Below are positions 11,967 to 23,147 of a stretch of DNA of 64,000 nucleotides, one piece after another. The translations under genes were made by a program, and so were the position numbers. The DNA lies in contig JASXTE010000014.1 in NCBI GenBank assembly GCA_030280995.1, forward strand, positions 23,407,150-23,471,149, in the 5' to 3' direction. The stretch comes from Hemileia vastatrix (lineage: Eukaryota; Basidiomycota; Pucciniomycetes; Pucciniales; Zaghouaniaceae). Each line of letters opens with the position of its first letter. Within the stretch, counting starts at the first letter, position 1. Below the pieces are notes generated by a model. The model did no database searches. It was not told the DNA's origin and saw only the letters and a list, made by a program, of their open reading frames with translations.

Positions 11967-13241
11967 CTAATCCCCATAATTTTTGGATCTAGATAAAGTT
12001 TTTTTAAATTGATTAACTTTACCTTCTTTCTTTACCTTGTTGATTCTTTGAATCAACTTATGACTGATTTGAAATGAGCAAGCAAAATGTGTTAAATCTT
12101 GACAGGATTCCAAACCAGGAGGAGCTTTAGTCATTTGATGATTATCTTGAGAAGAATTAAAAATAGTCTCAATGATACCATTTCCCAAACCAAAATCAGT
12201 GATTCACCGTTGGTCTGGAAAATATAAACCATGTCCTTTCATTTTAGATGGAGATGGTATTGGTTGGCCAGTTATCGGATTGATATATGAGAATATACCA
12301 AAAGTATGAAAATTGGTATCATTCTTATTGATATGAATCCTATTGTGGAATCCAGAATGAGTGATAATAACATTAGGAAATAAAAATATTTGTGGATGAT
12401 ATCTTCCCATTTGGAGTCGCACCAATTTGGTATTCCAACTTTGGTTGCAAGTTCATGATTTTTTTCAAATGCTTTATTACAGAGATTTTTGAGTCAAAGA
12501 GCAAGAAAAGAGTTAAAGGAAGGTAGAGTGTCTCATAAGAAAAAATCTTCATCTTTTTGAGCTTTAGTGATATTCTTGAGCAATGAATATATGCCTATAT
12601 AAATTAAATAAGTGAAATGATATTAAGAATGGAACAAAAATTATTAAACATACCAAGAGAATACTCTTTAACAAAACCAGGTCTCCAGCCAAATCCAATC
12701 ATGATACCACCCAACAAATTTGTATTCCTTATAGGTAACAAAACCAAAGCCATTTGATAAAGAGTGATGATGAGGTCGGATAGTTGATTAAAAGATTCAT
12801 CTTTTACACCATCGAATGAATGAACTTCCAAAATTAATTGAGCTTTAAAAGTATTACTGATAACTGCAACAACTCAATCATCTCCAAAATCAGTTAGATA
12901 TTTGATATCTTCTGGTAATTTTTTCGGATATTGAATTTTTTTATCTACTTTAGTTTTATAAAAAAAATGTTTGTAATATGATGAAAAAAACTTTTGCAGA
13001 AAAAATTTTTAAGTAATCTTTTCTTCTGATGAGACTTATTATCTTTAAGTTTTTTTGATCATTTAGAAAATGATTTTTTTTTCAGATATCTTCTCTTCTG
13101 ATGAGACTGATTATCATTAAATTTTTTTGATGATTTAGAAGATGATTGTATTGAAGTTAATTTTAAAGAAGATGAAGATGATAAAGAGGATAAAGATGAA
13201 GATGATAGAGAAGTGAGGGGTGAATCTGAAGAAGAAGACAT
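11967..13241 (-). pseudogene. Tet/JBP-like 2OG-Fe(II) dioxygenase, Harbinger-L copy (broken)
   Basis: The N-terminal Ser-rich region (MSSSSDSPLTS...) is followed by a conserved region with LLGGIMIGFGWRPGF, a GT-AG intron (donor GTATGT just before 12657, acceptor TATATAG near 12598), and then the catalytic core HSGFHNRIHINKND and SYINPITGQP, with a distal His in SSQDNHQMTK. Where the right copy has the iron-binding HxD (HID), this copy has HIN: the Asp codon GAT has become AAT in a CG context. There are also in-frame stops. The family call rests on overall resemblance to Tet-like dioxygenases of basidiomycetes and on the HxD...H pattern. Confidence 0.6.
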
Positions 13242-13769
13242 TTTTTTGATCTGAAAAAAAATTAAATTTCAAAAAAAAAATTCAACACATTTTTTTTAAA
13301 AAAAAAAAACTCACCTAATAATATCTTTTAAAATAAAATTTAAAGCAAAATCCTTTTAAAAAAAATTTTTAAAAAAATTTTTAAAACAAAAAAAAAATTA
13401 AAAATTTTCAGTAAAAATTATTTCAAAAAAAAAAAATTCAAATGAAAACCTGAAGTTTGGTTATAAAAAACCTTCACAGAAAATCCTGACAAAAAAATTT
13501 TTAAAAAAAATAAAAAAAATAAAAAAAATTCAGTAAAAGAAAAATCAAAACAAAAATTTTTTTTAAAAAAAAAATTATATTCAGTAAAACTATTTGGAAG
13601 AAAAATTAAAGATTAAAATCTAAACCTTTTTTGTTTTGTAATTAACGGGTAAAGTCCTTAACAGAATGCAAAAGATATTTTTTTATAAAATTCTTCCAAA
13701 AAAAAAAAAAATTACAAAAAACAAATTTTTAGTATGTTTTTTAGAAAGTAGGTAACCCCTCTTTAACTC
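13242..13769. other. AT-rich spacer, no gene seen
   Basis: Very A/T-rich sequence with many A and T runs lies upstream of the dioxygenase start. Counterpart sequence at 19311-19921 is present in the right copy. It probably holds that gene's promoter and 5' UTR. Confidence 0.5.
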
Positions 13770-14369
13770 CCATAAAAGTCCACTTTCCCCCCCTTTATTT
13801 CTCTGAGATCACCTATAAAATCCCTCCCTCCTTGCCTCAAAAACCCCCTCAAATCCCCTCCTTGCCTGACTCAAAATCCCCCTGAAACCCCCCCCTTTCC
13901 CCCCCTCTCTAGCCGCCTCAAAGCCCTTCCTTCACCCCCCTTTTAGTTCCCTTCCCCCTTTTCCCCCCCCTTTTAGGTCACCTCCCCCCCTTCCACTGCT
14001 CTTAAACCGCCTCTACCCCCCCCCTCCTTCTTAACAAACAATTGTTACTGATCATTCATTAAGAAGGAGGGGGGGTAGAGGCGGGTTAAGGGGAGTGGAA
14101 GGGGGGGTTTGAGGCGGCTAAAGAGAGGAGAAGGGGGGAGGGTTGAGGTACCTAAAGATAGGGGAAGGGGGGGTCATGAGGCGCCTAAAGAGAGGGGAAG
14201 GGGGGGTCATGAGGCACCTAAAGAGGGGGGAAAGGGGGATTTGGGACAGGTAAAGAGGGTGAAATAAGGGGGACTTGAGGAAGGTAAAGAGAGGGAAGAA
14301 GGAGTGACTTGAGGCAGGTAAAGAGAGAGGAAAAGGGGTGAAATGAGGCAGCTAAAGAGGGTGAAGGAG

Positions 14370-14370
<1 letters not shown>
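13770..14370. repeat. Polypyrimidine-palindrome-polypurine module (Harbinger-L)
   Basis: C-rich units of the type CCTC...TTTAGCCGCCTCAAA are followed by an AT-rich centre (TTCTTAACAAACAATTGTTA...TAAGAAGG, about 14029-14068) and then G-rich units of the same type in reverse complement. The two arms can pair over hundreds of bases, and the G-runs could form G-quadruplexes. The related module at 18480-19310 sits in the same place in the right copy. Confidence 0.75.
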
Positions 14371-14400
<30 letters not shown>

Positions 14401-14860
14401 GAGAAAAAAAAAATTAGTCTAACCTTGAAAATAAAAAAAAGGACTTACAAAAAAACAACAAAAACAACAAAAAAAATACAAAAAAACAACAAAAAAAAAC
14501 AAAAAAAAATAAAAATAAAAAAATTCATGATTAGCATATAAAAAACAAGAAAAAAGAAAAAGAAAGACTTACCTGGTGAGATTAGTTGAGAAAATAAAAG
14601 TAACCAAAATATTTGAGTAATGTTTGAGGAGAGTATGAAAAGGATATGAGTGATGAATGAAAAAAAAATCACTGACAAAATATGGGATTTCAGGAAATAT
14701 GCAATTTCAAGTTGAGCTGGTGAAAAAAAACCAATGAGCCATCCAAAAAAAAGATATTCACCGTAAATTCAAAAAAAAAATGAATATGCAACAAATTAAA
14801 ATACCAAACCAAGTGAATAAAGTACACAAAATGGACATTTGGAGAGTACAAAAAAATAAT
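14371..14860. other. A-rich 3' flank of the transposase gene
   Basis: Purine/A-rich sequence, counterpart of 18001-18479 in the other copy. Possible splice-like sites occur but no coding sequence can be supported. Confidence 0.4.
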
Positions 14861-16103
14861 TTAAAAGGGTGGTGAAGAGAAATGTTGGAGAGTAATAGGC
14901 ATAATGACAGAGCGTATGCCAGTTGAATGAATTTTTTGTGATTCAAGGGAGGGGAGAGCCGGTGCTGGTTCAGGATCCTCTTCTTCATAAAGATCATTCC
15001 AATCATCCTTTAAATCAGCTAGGATATTGTGGAGTATAATGCAAGTCATGATCCAATGATTTGCAGTTTTGATCTCCAATTTTCTTGGAAATTTGATTCT
15101 GAGCTCCCGAAGACTAGAAAATTGTCCCTTTAAAATACCTATAGCATGTTCAATTTATACTCTTAATTGGGAAAGGTGATATTTAAAGGCAGTTTTGGGG
15201 TCACTTTATAAACTTGCACCACAGAAAGCAGGTATAATGTACTTTCCACTTGCATATGCTGAGTCTTCAAGGAGGTACTGAGATTCGTCAAAGTATGAGT
15301 CAGGGGTTTGAGAAATCCTCATTCTTTGAAAGACAGAAGAGTCATGACATGAGCCAGGGCAGCCACTATGAAAAGCAATAAATTTTTTATTGACATCACA
15401 TACAAGTTGAACGACAATAGAGATTCTAGAAGGAAGATAAAAAGTGAGTTTATGAAGGATGAGAAATTGGAGAAGATTTTGAAGAAAAATTTTTTTGAAA
15501 TCAAAATAATGGTTGCCATAATGAGCAGGCTTTTGACTCAAAGTTATAGTTGTGCCATCAACAAATTCTACACAGCCAGGGAAACCTTCAGCTTGCATTA
15601 CTTGAGAGGATTCAAGTCACTGTTCTAGAGTTGGACAAGCAAGTGTTTGAGACTTGAGGGAAAGGATAGTAATCAAACAGCACTTGGTGTATAATATCAC
15701 GGTACCATATCCTATGTTAAAGAGATTATCCAAACATCTTACAGCAGCACCGTTTCCATTTGAGCCAAAGCAACATAGTGCAACAGCAAGTTCGATAGCA
15801 GGATTACGCTGTTTGTTATGGGAATCGTTATGAAAGATAGGATGATTGGAGATGAGTTGATAAAGTTTGAAGAAAGAATTGGGTGAAGTTTAAATGAGGA
15901 ATGTTGAGAATGGAGGACAGATCATATTGGGGATCATGATAAAGATTTGGCCCCCTGGTGATGATGTAACACTTTTTGAAAAGAAAACACATATAAGCTA
16001 AAGCATCTTCCAAATCAGAGTCAGATTTATAGTATAGAACCAAAAGAAAAGTAATAGCATTCATTGTTGAGTGAAGTAGCTTCCTAGTAGAGAGGTGCTT
16101 CAT
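14861..16103 (-). pseudogene. PIF/Harbinger-type DDE transposase, Harbinger-L copy (broken)
   Basis: It starts MKHLSTRKLLHSTMNAITFLL and ends ...LQHFSSPPF. Visible parts are the acidic N-terminal region, FVDGTTITL with the first Asp, GSCHDSSVF with the second Asp, and IEHAIGILKGQF with the third acidic residue. A TAA stop stands just before IEHAIG, in the codon that is TGA in the other copy. The intron donor of the right copy (AAG/GTTTTT) is changed here, and a frameshift and a deletion break the middle. It would have cut and pasted the element as a nuclease paired with the Myb/SANT protein. Confidence 0.85.
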
Positions 16104-16443
16104 TGTTGCCGGTGGAAGGGTTATGTGACAAGGGAAGTGGGAATTCACCACCAAATGTGCAGTTGGGGTGTGTAGATAGAAAAAAACCTTAAGTGTTTGC
16201 CTCCAAAATTAAGTAGCATAGAGTGAGGAAAGACTTAAGGATGGCATCAGCAATTATGAGTCATGTGACTTTCTTGCAAATCCATCATGGATGAAATGAG
16301 TTTGGGATCAGGAATTAGGAATGGAAATTGGGGTATAAGAGGCGGGATAATGCATTATTAGGGGGTATCAATGTTCAGGGATCCGTAATTAGGGATCAGG
16401 AATTTTTTTTTCCGGGATCAGACATTATTAATTGCCGAAAATT

Positions 16444-16475
16444 CTTATCCACTAGCCCCGGGGCTAGTGGATAAG
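16444..16475. repeat. Perfect 32-bp palindrome near the Harbinger-R terminus
   Basis: CTTATCCACTAGCCCC is followed immediately by its exact reverse complement. It lies about 85 bp inside the element's left end. The element nested at 43983 also has CACTAGCCCC in its subterminal region, so this may be a transposase-related site. Confidence 0.8.
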
Positions 16476-16739
16476 GAATCCACGATAATGCATTATCCTG
16501 CCTCTTATACCCCAATTTCCATTCCTAATTCCTGATCCCAAACTCATCTCATCCATGATGGATTTGCAAGAAAGTCACATGACTCATAATTGCTGATGCC
16601 ATCCTTAAGTCTTTCCTCACTCTATGCTACTTAATTTTGGTGGCAAACACTTAAGTTTTTTTTCTATCTACACACCCAAACTGCACATTTGGCGGTGAAT
16701 TCCCACTTCCCTCATCACTTAACCCTTCCACCGGCAACA

Positions 16740-18000
16740 ATGAAACACCTCTCTACTAGGAAGCTACTTCACTCAAAAAATGAATGCTATCACTTTTCTT
16801 TTAGTTCTTTACTATAAATCTGACTCTGATTTGGAAGATGCTTTAGCTTATATGTGTTTTCTTTTCAAAAAGTGTTACATCATCACCAGGGGGCCAAATC
16901 TTTATCATGATCCCCAATATGATCTGGCCTTCATTCTCAACATTCCTCATTTAAACTTCACCCAACTTTTTAGAACTTCTCCCAATTCTTTCTTCAAACT
17001 TTATCAACTCATTTCTGAACATCCTATCTTCAATAACAATTCTCATAACAAACAGCATAGCCCTGCCATCCAACTTGCTGTTGCTCTATGTCGCTTTGGC
17101 TCAAATGGAAATGGTGCTGCCGTAAGACGTTTGGATAATCTCTTTAACATAGGATATGGTACCGTGATATTATACACCAAGCGCTGTATGATTTCTATCC
17201 TTTCCCTCAAGTCTCAAACTCTTGCTTGGCCAACTCCAGAACAGCAACTTGAATCCTCTCAAGTAATGCAAGCTGAAGGTTTCCCTGGCTGTATAGGTTT
17301 TGTTGATGGCACAACCATCCCTTTGAGTCAAAAGCCAGCTCATGATGGCAACCATTATTTTGATTTCAAAAAAAGGTTTTTTCAAAATCTTCTCCAAGTT
17401 CTCATCTTTCACAATCTAACTTTTTATCTTCTTTCTAGATACTCTATTGCCGTTCAACTTGTATGCAATGTCAATAAAAAATTTATTGCTTTTCACAGTG
17501 GCTGCCCTGGATCATGTCATGACTCTTCCGTATTACAAAGAATGAGGATTTCTCAATCCCCTGACTCATACTTTGACAAATCTCAGTACCTCCTTGCAGA
17601 CTCAGCATATGCAAGTGGAAAGTACATTATACCTGCTTTCTGTGGTGCAACTTCAGAAAATGACCCCAAAACTGCCTTTAATTATCACCTTGCACAATCA
17701 AGAGTATGAATTGAACATACTATAGGTATTTTAAAAAGACAATTTTCTAGTCTTTGGGAGCTCAGAATCCAATTTCAAAAAAAATTGGAGATCAAAACTG
17801 CAAATCATTGGATCTTGACTTGCGTAATACTCCACAATATTCTAGCTGATTTAAAGGATGAGTGGAATGATCTCTATGAAGAATAGGATCCTGAACCACC
17901 ACAGGCACTCCCCTCCCTTGATTCACAAATCATTCAATCAACCAGCATACGCCCCATTATAATGCCAATTACTCTCCAACATTTCTCTTCACCCTTTTAA
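16740..18000 (+). pseudogene. PIF/Harbinger-type DDE transposase, Harbinger-R copy (nearly intact)
   Basis: The original ATG is probably at 16740; an extra A near 16778 shifts the frame, so reading resumes at 16780 (MNAITFLLVL). Domains: an acidic N-terminal region, a helix-turn-helix-like region with LCRFGSNGNGAAVRRL (about residues 105-120), and a DDE nuclease with FVDGTT, GCPGSCHDSSVL and IEHTIGILK. A 63-bp GT-AG intron (17376-17438) restores KKR/YSIAVQLVC, the usual arrangement in the family. An in-frame TGA just before IEHTIG (17707) and a TAG at about 17884 interrupt it. It is close to the usual length of about 400 residues for the family. Confidence 0.88.
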
Positions 18001-18479
18001 TTTTTAATTTTTATGTTTTCATACTTTCCTAATGTCCTCTTTGTGTACTTTATTCACTTAGTTTTGTATTTTGGTTTGTTGCATATTCATTTTTTTTTTG
18101 AATTTACGGTGAATATCTTTTTTTTGGATGGCTCATTGGTTTTCTTTCACCTCCTCAACATGAAATCGCATATTTTCTTATATCGCATATTTTGTCAGTG
18201 ATTTTTTTTTCATTCATCACTTATATCCTTTTCATCCTCTCCTCAAACATTACTCAGTTTTTTTGGTTGCATTTATTTTCTCAACTCAACTCACCAGGTA
18301 GGTCATTTTTTTTCTTTTTTCTTGGTTTTTTATTTGCTAATCATGATTTTTTTTTTTTGCTTTTTTTTGCTTTTTTTTGTTTTTTTTGTTTTTTTTGTAA
18401 GTGCTTCATTTATTTTTGTTCTAGGGTAAACTAATTTTTGTTTTGTTTTTTTCTCTTTTTTCTCTTTTTTTTTGTTTTT
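18001..18479. other. T-rich 3' flank of the transposase gene
   Basis: T-rich sequence with TTTTTGTTTTTT runs, the counterpart of 14371-14860. The open frames here are low-complexity and not supported as genes. Confidence 0.4.
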
Positions 18480-19310
18480 TTTTCTCTCCTTCACCTCTCT
18501 TTATCATCCTCAAGGCCCCCCTTTTTCCCTCTCTTTACCTGTCTCAATACCCCCTTTTTACCCCCTTTTTAGCTGCCTCAAATGCCCCTTTCCCCCCTCT
18601 TTAGGTCCCTCATCACCCCCCCTTCCCCTCTTTTTAGGTGCTTCAATACTCCCCCCTTCCCCTCTCTTCATGTCCCTCAACCCCCCCCCTTCACCTCTGT
18701 TTTGCTGCCTCAAACCCCCCCCTTCACCTCTCTTTTGCCGCCTCAAACCCCCCCCCCCTTCACCTCTCTTTACCCACCTCAAACCCCCCCTTTCCCTCTC
18801 TTTAGGCGCCTCAAACACCCCCCTTCCCCCCCTTCTACTTGCTTTACCCCCCTACCCACTCCCTTACCTCCTCCTCTACCCCCCCCCCATCCTTCTTAAT
18901 GAACGATCGTTACCGATTGTTCATTAACAAGGAGGGGGGGGGGGTAGAGGAGGAGGTAAGGGAGTGGGTAGGGGTAAGGGGAGTGGAAGTGGGGAGGAAA
19001 GATGTTAAGGGGGGCAAAAGGGGGGTTTGAGGCGGCTAAAGAGAGGGGAATGGGGGGGTTTGAGGCAGCTAAAGAGAGGTGAAGGGGGGTGGTTGGGATA
19101 TATAAAGAAGGGTAAAGGGGGGGATTAAGGTAACTAAGGGAGGGGATTTGGGGGGAATTTTGGGGGGTTTTGAGGAAATTAAGCAGGGGTATTCAGGGGG
19201 TTTTTGAGGCAGGCAAGGAGAGGATTTGAGGGGACTATTGAGGCAAGGAGGGAGGGATTTGTAAGGGAATTTCACATAAATAAAGGAGTGGAATAGGGGA
19301 CAGTTATGGA
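18480..19310. repeat. Polypyrimidine-palindrome-polypurine module (Harbinger-R)
   Basis: About 27-bp units such as CCTCTCTTTAGCTGCCTCAA plus a C-run fill 18480-18890. An AT-rich near-palindrome follows (TTAATGAACGATCGTTACCG..., about 18896-18928), then G-rich units in reverse complement to about 19310. The C-run lengths vary from unit to unit. A hairpin with arms of several hundred bases, triplex or G-quadruplex structures are possible. Its place between transposase and dioxygenase genes is conserved in the left copy. Confidence 0.8.
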
Positions 19311-19921
19311 AGATAAAGAGGGGTTACCTACTTTCAAATAAATATACTAACAAATTTTTTTTTTAAAATTTGATTAATTTTTTAATTTTTTTGGCTGGCA
19401 GTATTATAGAAATAAAAACAAAAATTTCTTTCTGTTAAGGACTGTCCCTCTTATTTCCAAATCCAAAAAGGTTTTTAAATTAAAAATTAATTTTTCTAGT
19501 AAATAATTTTTTGTTTTTTTTTTATTTAATAATTTTTTTGTTTTTGATTTTGATTTTACTGATTTTTTTTTTTTTTTTTTTTCAGGATCTTGTGAGAAGG
19601 TTTTTAATAACCAATCTTCAGGTTCACTTTTATTTTTTTTTTTTTTAATTTAATTTTTACTGAAATTTTCTTTTTTGAATGAATTTAATTATTAATTTTT
19701 TTTATAGGATTTTGCTTTTATTGTGTTTTTTAAAATAAAACCTCAGGTTTTTTTTATAAATTTTTTTTTTGGAAAAATTTGTACTGATTTTGTGGGTTTT
19801 TTTTTCAATTTTACTTTTCAAATAAAAAAACAGCTTTTTTTATTATTAGGTAGGAATTTTTTTTTAAAAAAAATTGAGTTGAAATTTTATTGACAATTAA
19901 TTTTTTTTTCATATCAAAAAA
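19311..19921. other. AT-rich spacer upstream of the dioxygenase gene
   Basis: T-run-rich non-coding DNA, counterpart of 13242-13769. No gene seen; a promoter is presumed but no clear TATA box can be singled out. Confidence 0.4.
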
Positions 19922-21580
19922 ATGTCTTCTTCTTCTGATTTACCCCTTACTTCTCTCTTATCTTCATCTTTATCTTCTTTATCATCTTCATCTTTATCAT
20001 CTCGATCATCTTCTTCGAAATCAACATCCATACAATCATCTTCTAAATCATCAAAAAAAAAATTATCTTCTTTATCATCTTCATCTTTATCATCTCTATC
20101 ATCTTCTTCAAAATCAACATCCATACAATCATCTTCTAAATCATCAAAAAAAAATTATCTTCTTTATCATCTTCATCTATATCATCTCTATCATCTTCTT
20201 CAAAATCAACATCCATACAATCATCTTCTAAATAATCAAAAAAAAAATTATCTTCTTTATCATCTTCTTTGAAATCAACATTTATACAATCATCTTCTAA
20301 ATCATCAAAAAAAAAATTATCTTCTTTATCATCTTCATCTTTATCATCTCTATCATCTTCTTCAAAATCAACTTCCATACAATCATCTTCTAAATCATCA
20401 AAAAAAAATAATGATAATCAGTCTCATAAGAAGAAAAGATATCTGAAAAAAAAATTCTTCATCTAAATCATCAAAAACATTTAAAGAGAATCAGTCTCAT
20501 CAGAAGAAAAGATATCTGAAAAAAAAAAATTCTCTGTGAAAGTTATTTTTGTCATATCCCAAACATTATTTTTCATAAAACTAAAGTAGATAAAAAAAAT
20601 CAATATCCGAAAAAATTACCAGAAGATATCAAATATCTAACTGAATTTGGAGATTATCGAGTTGTTGCAGTTATCAGTAATTCTTATAAGGCTCAATTCA
20701 TATTGGAAGTTCATTCATTTGATGGTGTAAAAGATGAAGCTTTTAATCAACTATTGGATATTATCATAACTCTTTATCAAATGGCTTTGGTTTGATTACC
20801 TATAAGGAATACAAATTTGTTGGGTGGTATCATGATTGGATTTGGTTGGAGACCAGGTTTTGTTAAAGGATATTCTCTTGGTATATCTAAAAAAAAAATT
20901 TCCATTCTTAATATCATTTCACTTATTTCATTTATATAGGCATATATTTGTTGGTCAAGAATATCACTAAAGCTCATAAAGATGAAGATTTTCACTTATG
21001 GGACACTCTACCTTGCTTTAACTCTTATCTTGCTCTTTGACTCAAAAAGCTCTGTAATAAAGCATTTGAAAAAAATCATGAACTAGCAACCAAAGTTGGA
21101 ATACCAAATTGGTGTGACTCCGAATGGGAAGATATCAGCCACGAATATCTTTTATTTTCTAATGTTATTATCACTCATTCTGGATTCCACAATAGAATTC
21201 ATATCGATAGGAATGATGCCAATTTTCTTACTTTTGGTATATTCTCATATATCAATCCGATAACTGGCCACCCAATACCATCTCCAGCTAAAATCAAAGG
21301 ACATGGTTTATATTTTCCAGACCACCAATGCATCATTGATTATAGTTTGGGAAATGGTATCATCAAAACTATTTGGAATTCTTCTAAGGATAATCATCAA
21401 ACGACCAAAGCTCCTCCTGGTTTGGAATCCTGTCAAGATTTCACACATTTTGGTTGCTCATTTCAAATCAGTCATAAGTTGATTCAAAGAATCAATAAGG
21501 TAAAGAAAGAAGGTAAAGTTATTTGATTTAAAAAAACTTTATCTAGATCCAAAACGTATGGGGATTATAGTTGTCATTGA
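19922..21580 (+). pseudogene. Tet/JBP-like 2OG-Fe(II) dioxygenase, Harbinger-R copy (broken)
   Basis: Members of this family oxidise 5-methylcytosine or related bases in DNA. The gene starts MSSSSDLPLTSLL, followed by an expanded Ser/Lys repeat region, then a domain with EFGDYRVVAVI, VHSFDGVKDEAF and GGIMIGFGWRPGFV. A 59-bp intron (20881-20939) restores YSLG/GIYLLVKNITK. The catalytic half has HSGFHNRIHIDRND with the iron-binding HxD at 21200-21208, GHGLYFPD, the distal His in SKDNHQTTK (21395-21397) and FQISHKL. Frameshifts in the N-terminal part and in-frame TGA codons at about 20793 and 21037 break it. The second TGA is shared with the left copy and could descend from CGA. An alternative is another 2OG oxygenase family. 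Confidence 0.62.
19968..20400 (+). repeat. About 90-bp tandem repeat inside the dioxygenase N-terminus
   Basis: About five copies of a unit contain TCTTCTTTATCATCTTCATC, then AAATCAACATCCATACAATC, then TTCTAAATCATC plus an A-run. The left copy has a single unit (13060-13200), so the array expanded in this copy. The units encode Ser-rich blocks ending SSKSSKK. Their A-runs differ in length and cause frameshifts. Confidence 0.8.
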
Positions 21581-21860
21581 AAATTTTATATTTTTTCATA
21601 AATTTTAAATAAATATTTTTTATATATCAATTTGCTCAAGTAATGTGATGAGCCAACGACCTTTGGATGTATAACAGGTAATCATGATAACATTTATTTT
21701 TTTCATGGGGTTCCTCTTGCCTATACCTGTGGAAAGTCCCAAACTTTTGTTTCTCGACTTGGTCTGCATTTTGGCTTGAGGAATTGTCATTACTTTAAAC
21801 TAGGGAAATTGATATATATTAGATATTTATTTAATAATTTATGTAATTATATTAAATTTA
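21581..21860. other. 3' flank of the dioxygenase gene
   Basis: It matches the inverted sequence at 11680-11960 in Harbinger-L, including a stretch resembling CATGGGGTTCCTCTTGCC. Open frames in this stretch are short; no gene is claimed. Confidence 0.4.
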
Positions 21861-21972
21861 GATGACTTCCACCCCTTACTTCAATAAAATGCAGGGGGGG
21901 GTATTGCCAAATTTTCAAATCTGACATGTGAAATTGATGACTTAGAAAAATTTTGGTGATACTCACCCCTTG
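21861..21972. repeat. C-run/G-run tandem repeat, left piece
   Basis: It holds one or more units with ACTTCAATAAAATGCAGGGG and GTGATACTCACCCCTTG. It is interrupted by Gypsy-2 at the CCTTG target site and continues at 31157. Left-copy counterpart: 11250-11665. Confidence 0.75.
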
Positions 21973-23113
21973 TGTCGGCCGGTCGTCTAGAAGAAGGAGA
22001 AAAATAGAAGAAGGAATGAGAGGAGGAGAAGGAGGAAAGGAGTATGGGTAATAAAAGAAATAAAATTTAATAAAATTATTTAATTTATTGAGAGAAGACA
22101 ACGATGAGTGAGCTGAGAAGAGACAACAAATTGGTTTTATAAATATTATTATTATTTAAGTAAGAGTTCTGCGCGGCAACCAATATAATTACTATCAGAC
22201 TTAAAGCAACCTTTAAATTGTTATATAAAATTTTAATTAGAATTTTATTACTAATAAAAAGAATATAAATGTAATATAAAATTTGTATTTAAATTGTTGA
22301 GTGTATAATAAGTGATAAGGCTACAGGGGATTATCCAAGGCCCTTTTATAGGCAATGGGTCCTCTGAAGCGCTACTATATCAGTAAATACAATGATTAGA
22401 AAGGAATAAAACAAACATATCAAAAAGAGTAAATGAAACATAACAATATAGAGAAAAACATGAAACAAATAATTAAAAGCCCAATTAAGAATCCAATTTC
22501 CCCGCCATTAATCCCCAAATCAGTAAGTGACAATAGTAAATAACTAAACAAGATTGGAAACATAGGAACTATGAGAAATATAATTCCCAACAGATGGTAC
22601 ATTCTGATTAGAGGACATTTTAAGTGAAACAAAAAATAATTTGACGCAACAAAACAAGCAATTAATCTCAATTTAGTCCAAATTAATTTATTTGTTTTTT
22701 CTAACACAATTAAGGGTCAAAAGAAGCGTCCTTAATAATTGTTTAGTATCATATGAGAGGTATTAGTTAATATATAAATTTAAGTAATTAATTTAAATAT
22801 ATTATAAATCAAATTTACACTTGTAATTATAATATATGTTTTTTAATTAATTAAATATAAATTTATAATTATTAAATACATAAAAATGCGCCATTATTTG
22901 TAGAATATATTATATTATGCTCAATTTAATTGTATATAAAAATATATATAACCAATAAATTTAATGTAACATTTGTATATAATAAAATTCTTATATAATT
23001 TCATTATGTAATAAAATATTAAGTTATATTCATTAAATACAAGTCTTACTCACTCTTTAAGGTTTTATAATTTATATATCATTTACTGGACTCCTGGAAT
23101 AGCCTGGCTGACA
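21973..23113 (-). repeat. 3' LTR of Gypsy-2
   Basis: 1141 bp, almost identical to 30016-31156. Observed differences include a C/T near 22172, T/C near 22270 and G/T near 23030. In element orientation GCCTATAAAAGGGCC (about 22336-22350) is the TATA region, with GCGCTTCAGAGG about 20 bp upstream. The long hydrophobic open frame inside is not taken as a gene. Confidence 0.95.
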
Positions 23114-23147
23114 CTCCCTCACTCTAAAAAAAACAATAAAAAAAATG

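Larger units (their letters stand above)
9363..16359 (-). mobile_element. Harbinger-L: left, truncated copy of a three-gene PIF/Harbinger-type transposon
   Basis: The outer end begins AGGGGGTATCAATGTTCAG at 9363 after an (ATT)n tract. Inside, in order: Myb/SANT-coiled-coil gene (+), GC-tract repeats, Tet-like dioxygenase gene (-), polypyrimidine/polypurine module, DDE transposase (-). The same order appears in reverse in 16360-33334. Compared with that copy, the inner end lacks about the terminal 120 bp (equivalent of 16360-16483) and stops at an ATAATGCATTATT junction, directly against the TIR of the right copy. All its genes are broken. Confidence 0.85.

Noticed and set aside
18472..18927. 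Pro/Ser/Leu-rich frames on plus and Gly-rich frames on minus
   Set aside because: Products of C-rich minisatellite units; frames are not kept in the left copy.
19909..20378. Asp/Glu-rich minus-strand frames
   Set aside because: Reverse strand of the Ser-rich repeat in the dioxygenase gene.
22420..22707. 95-residue hydrophobic frame in the Gypsy-2 LTR (also 30463-30750)
   Set aside because: Starts with GTG in U3, upstream of the TATA region; identity between LTRs reflects their youth, not selection.
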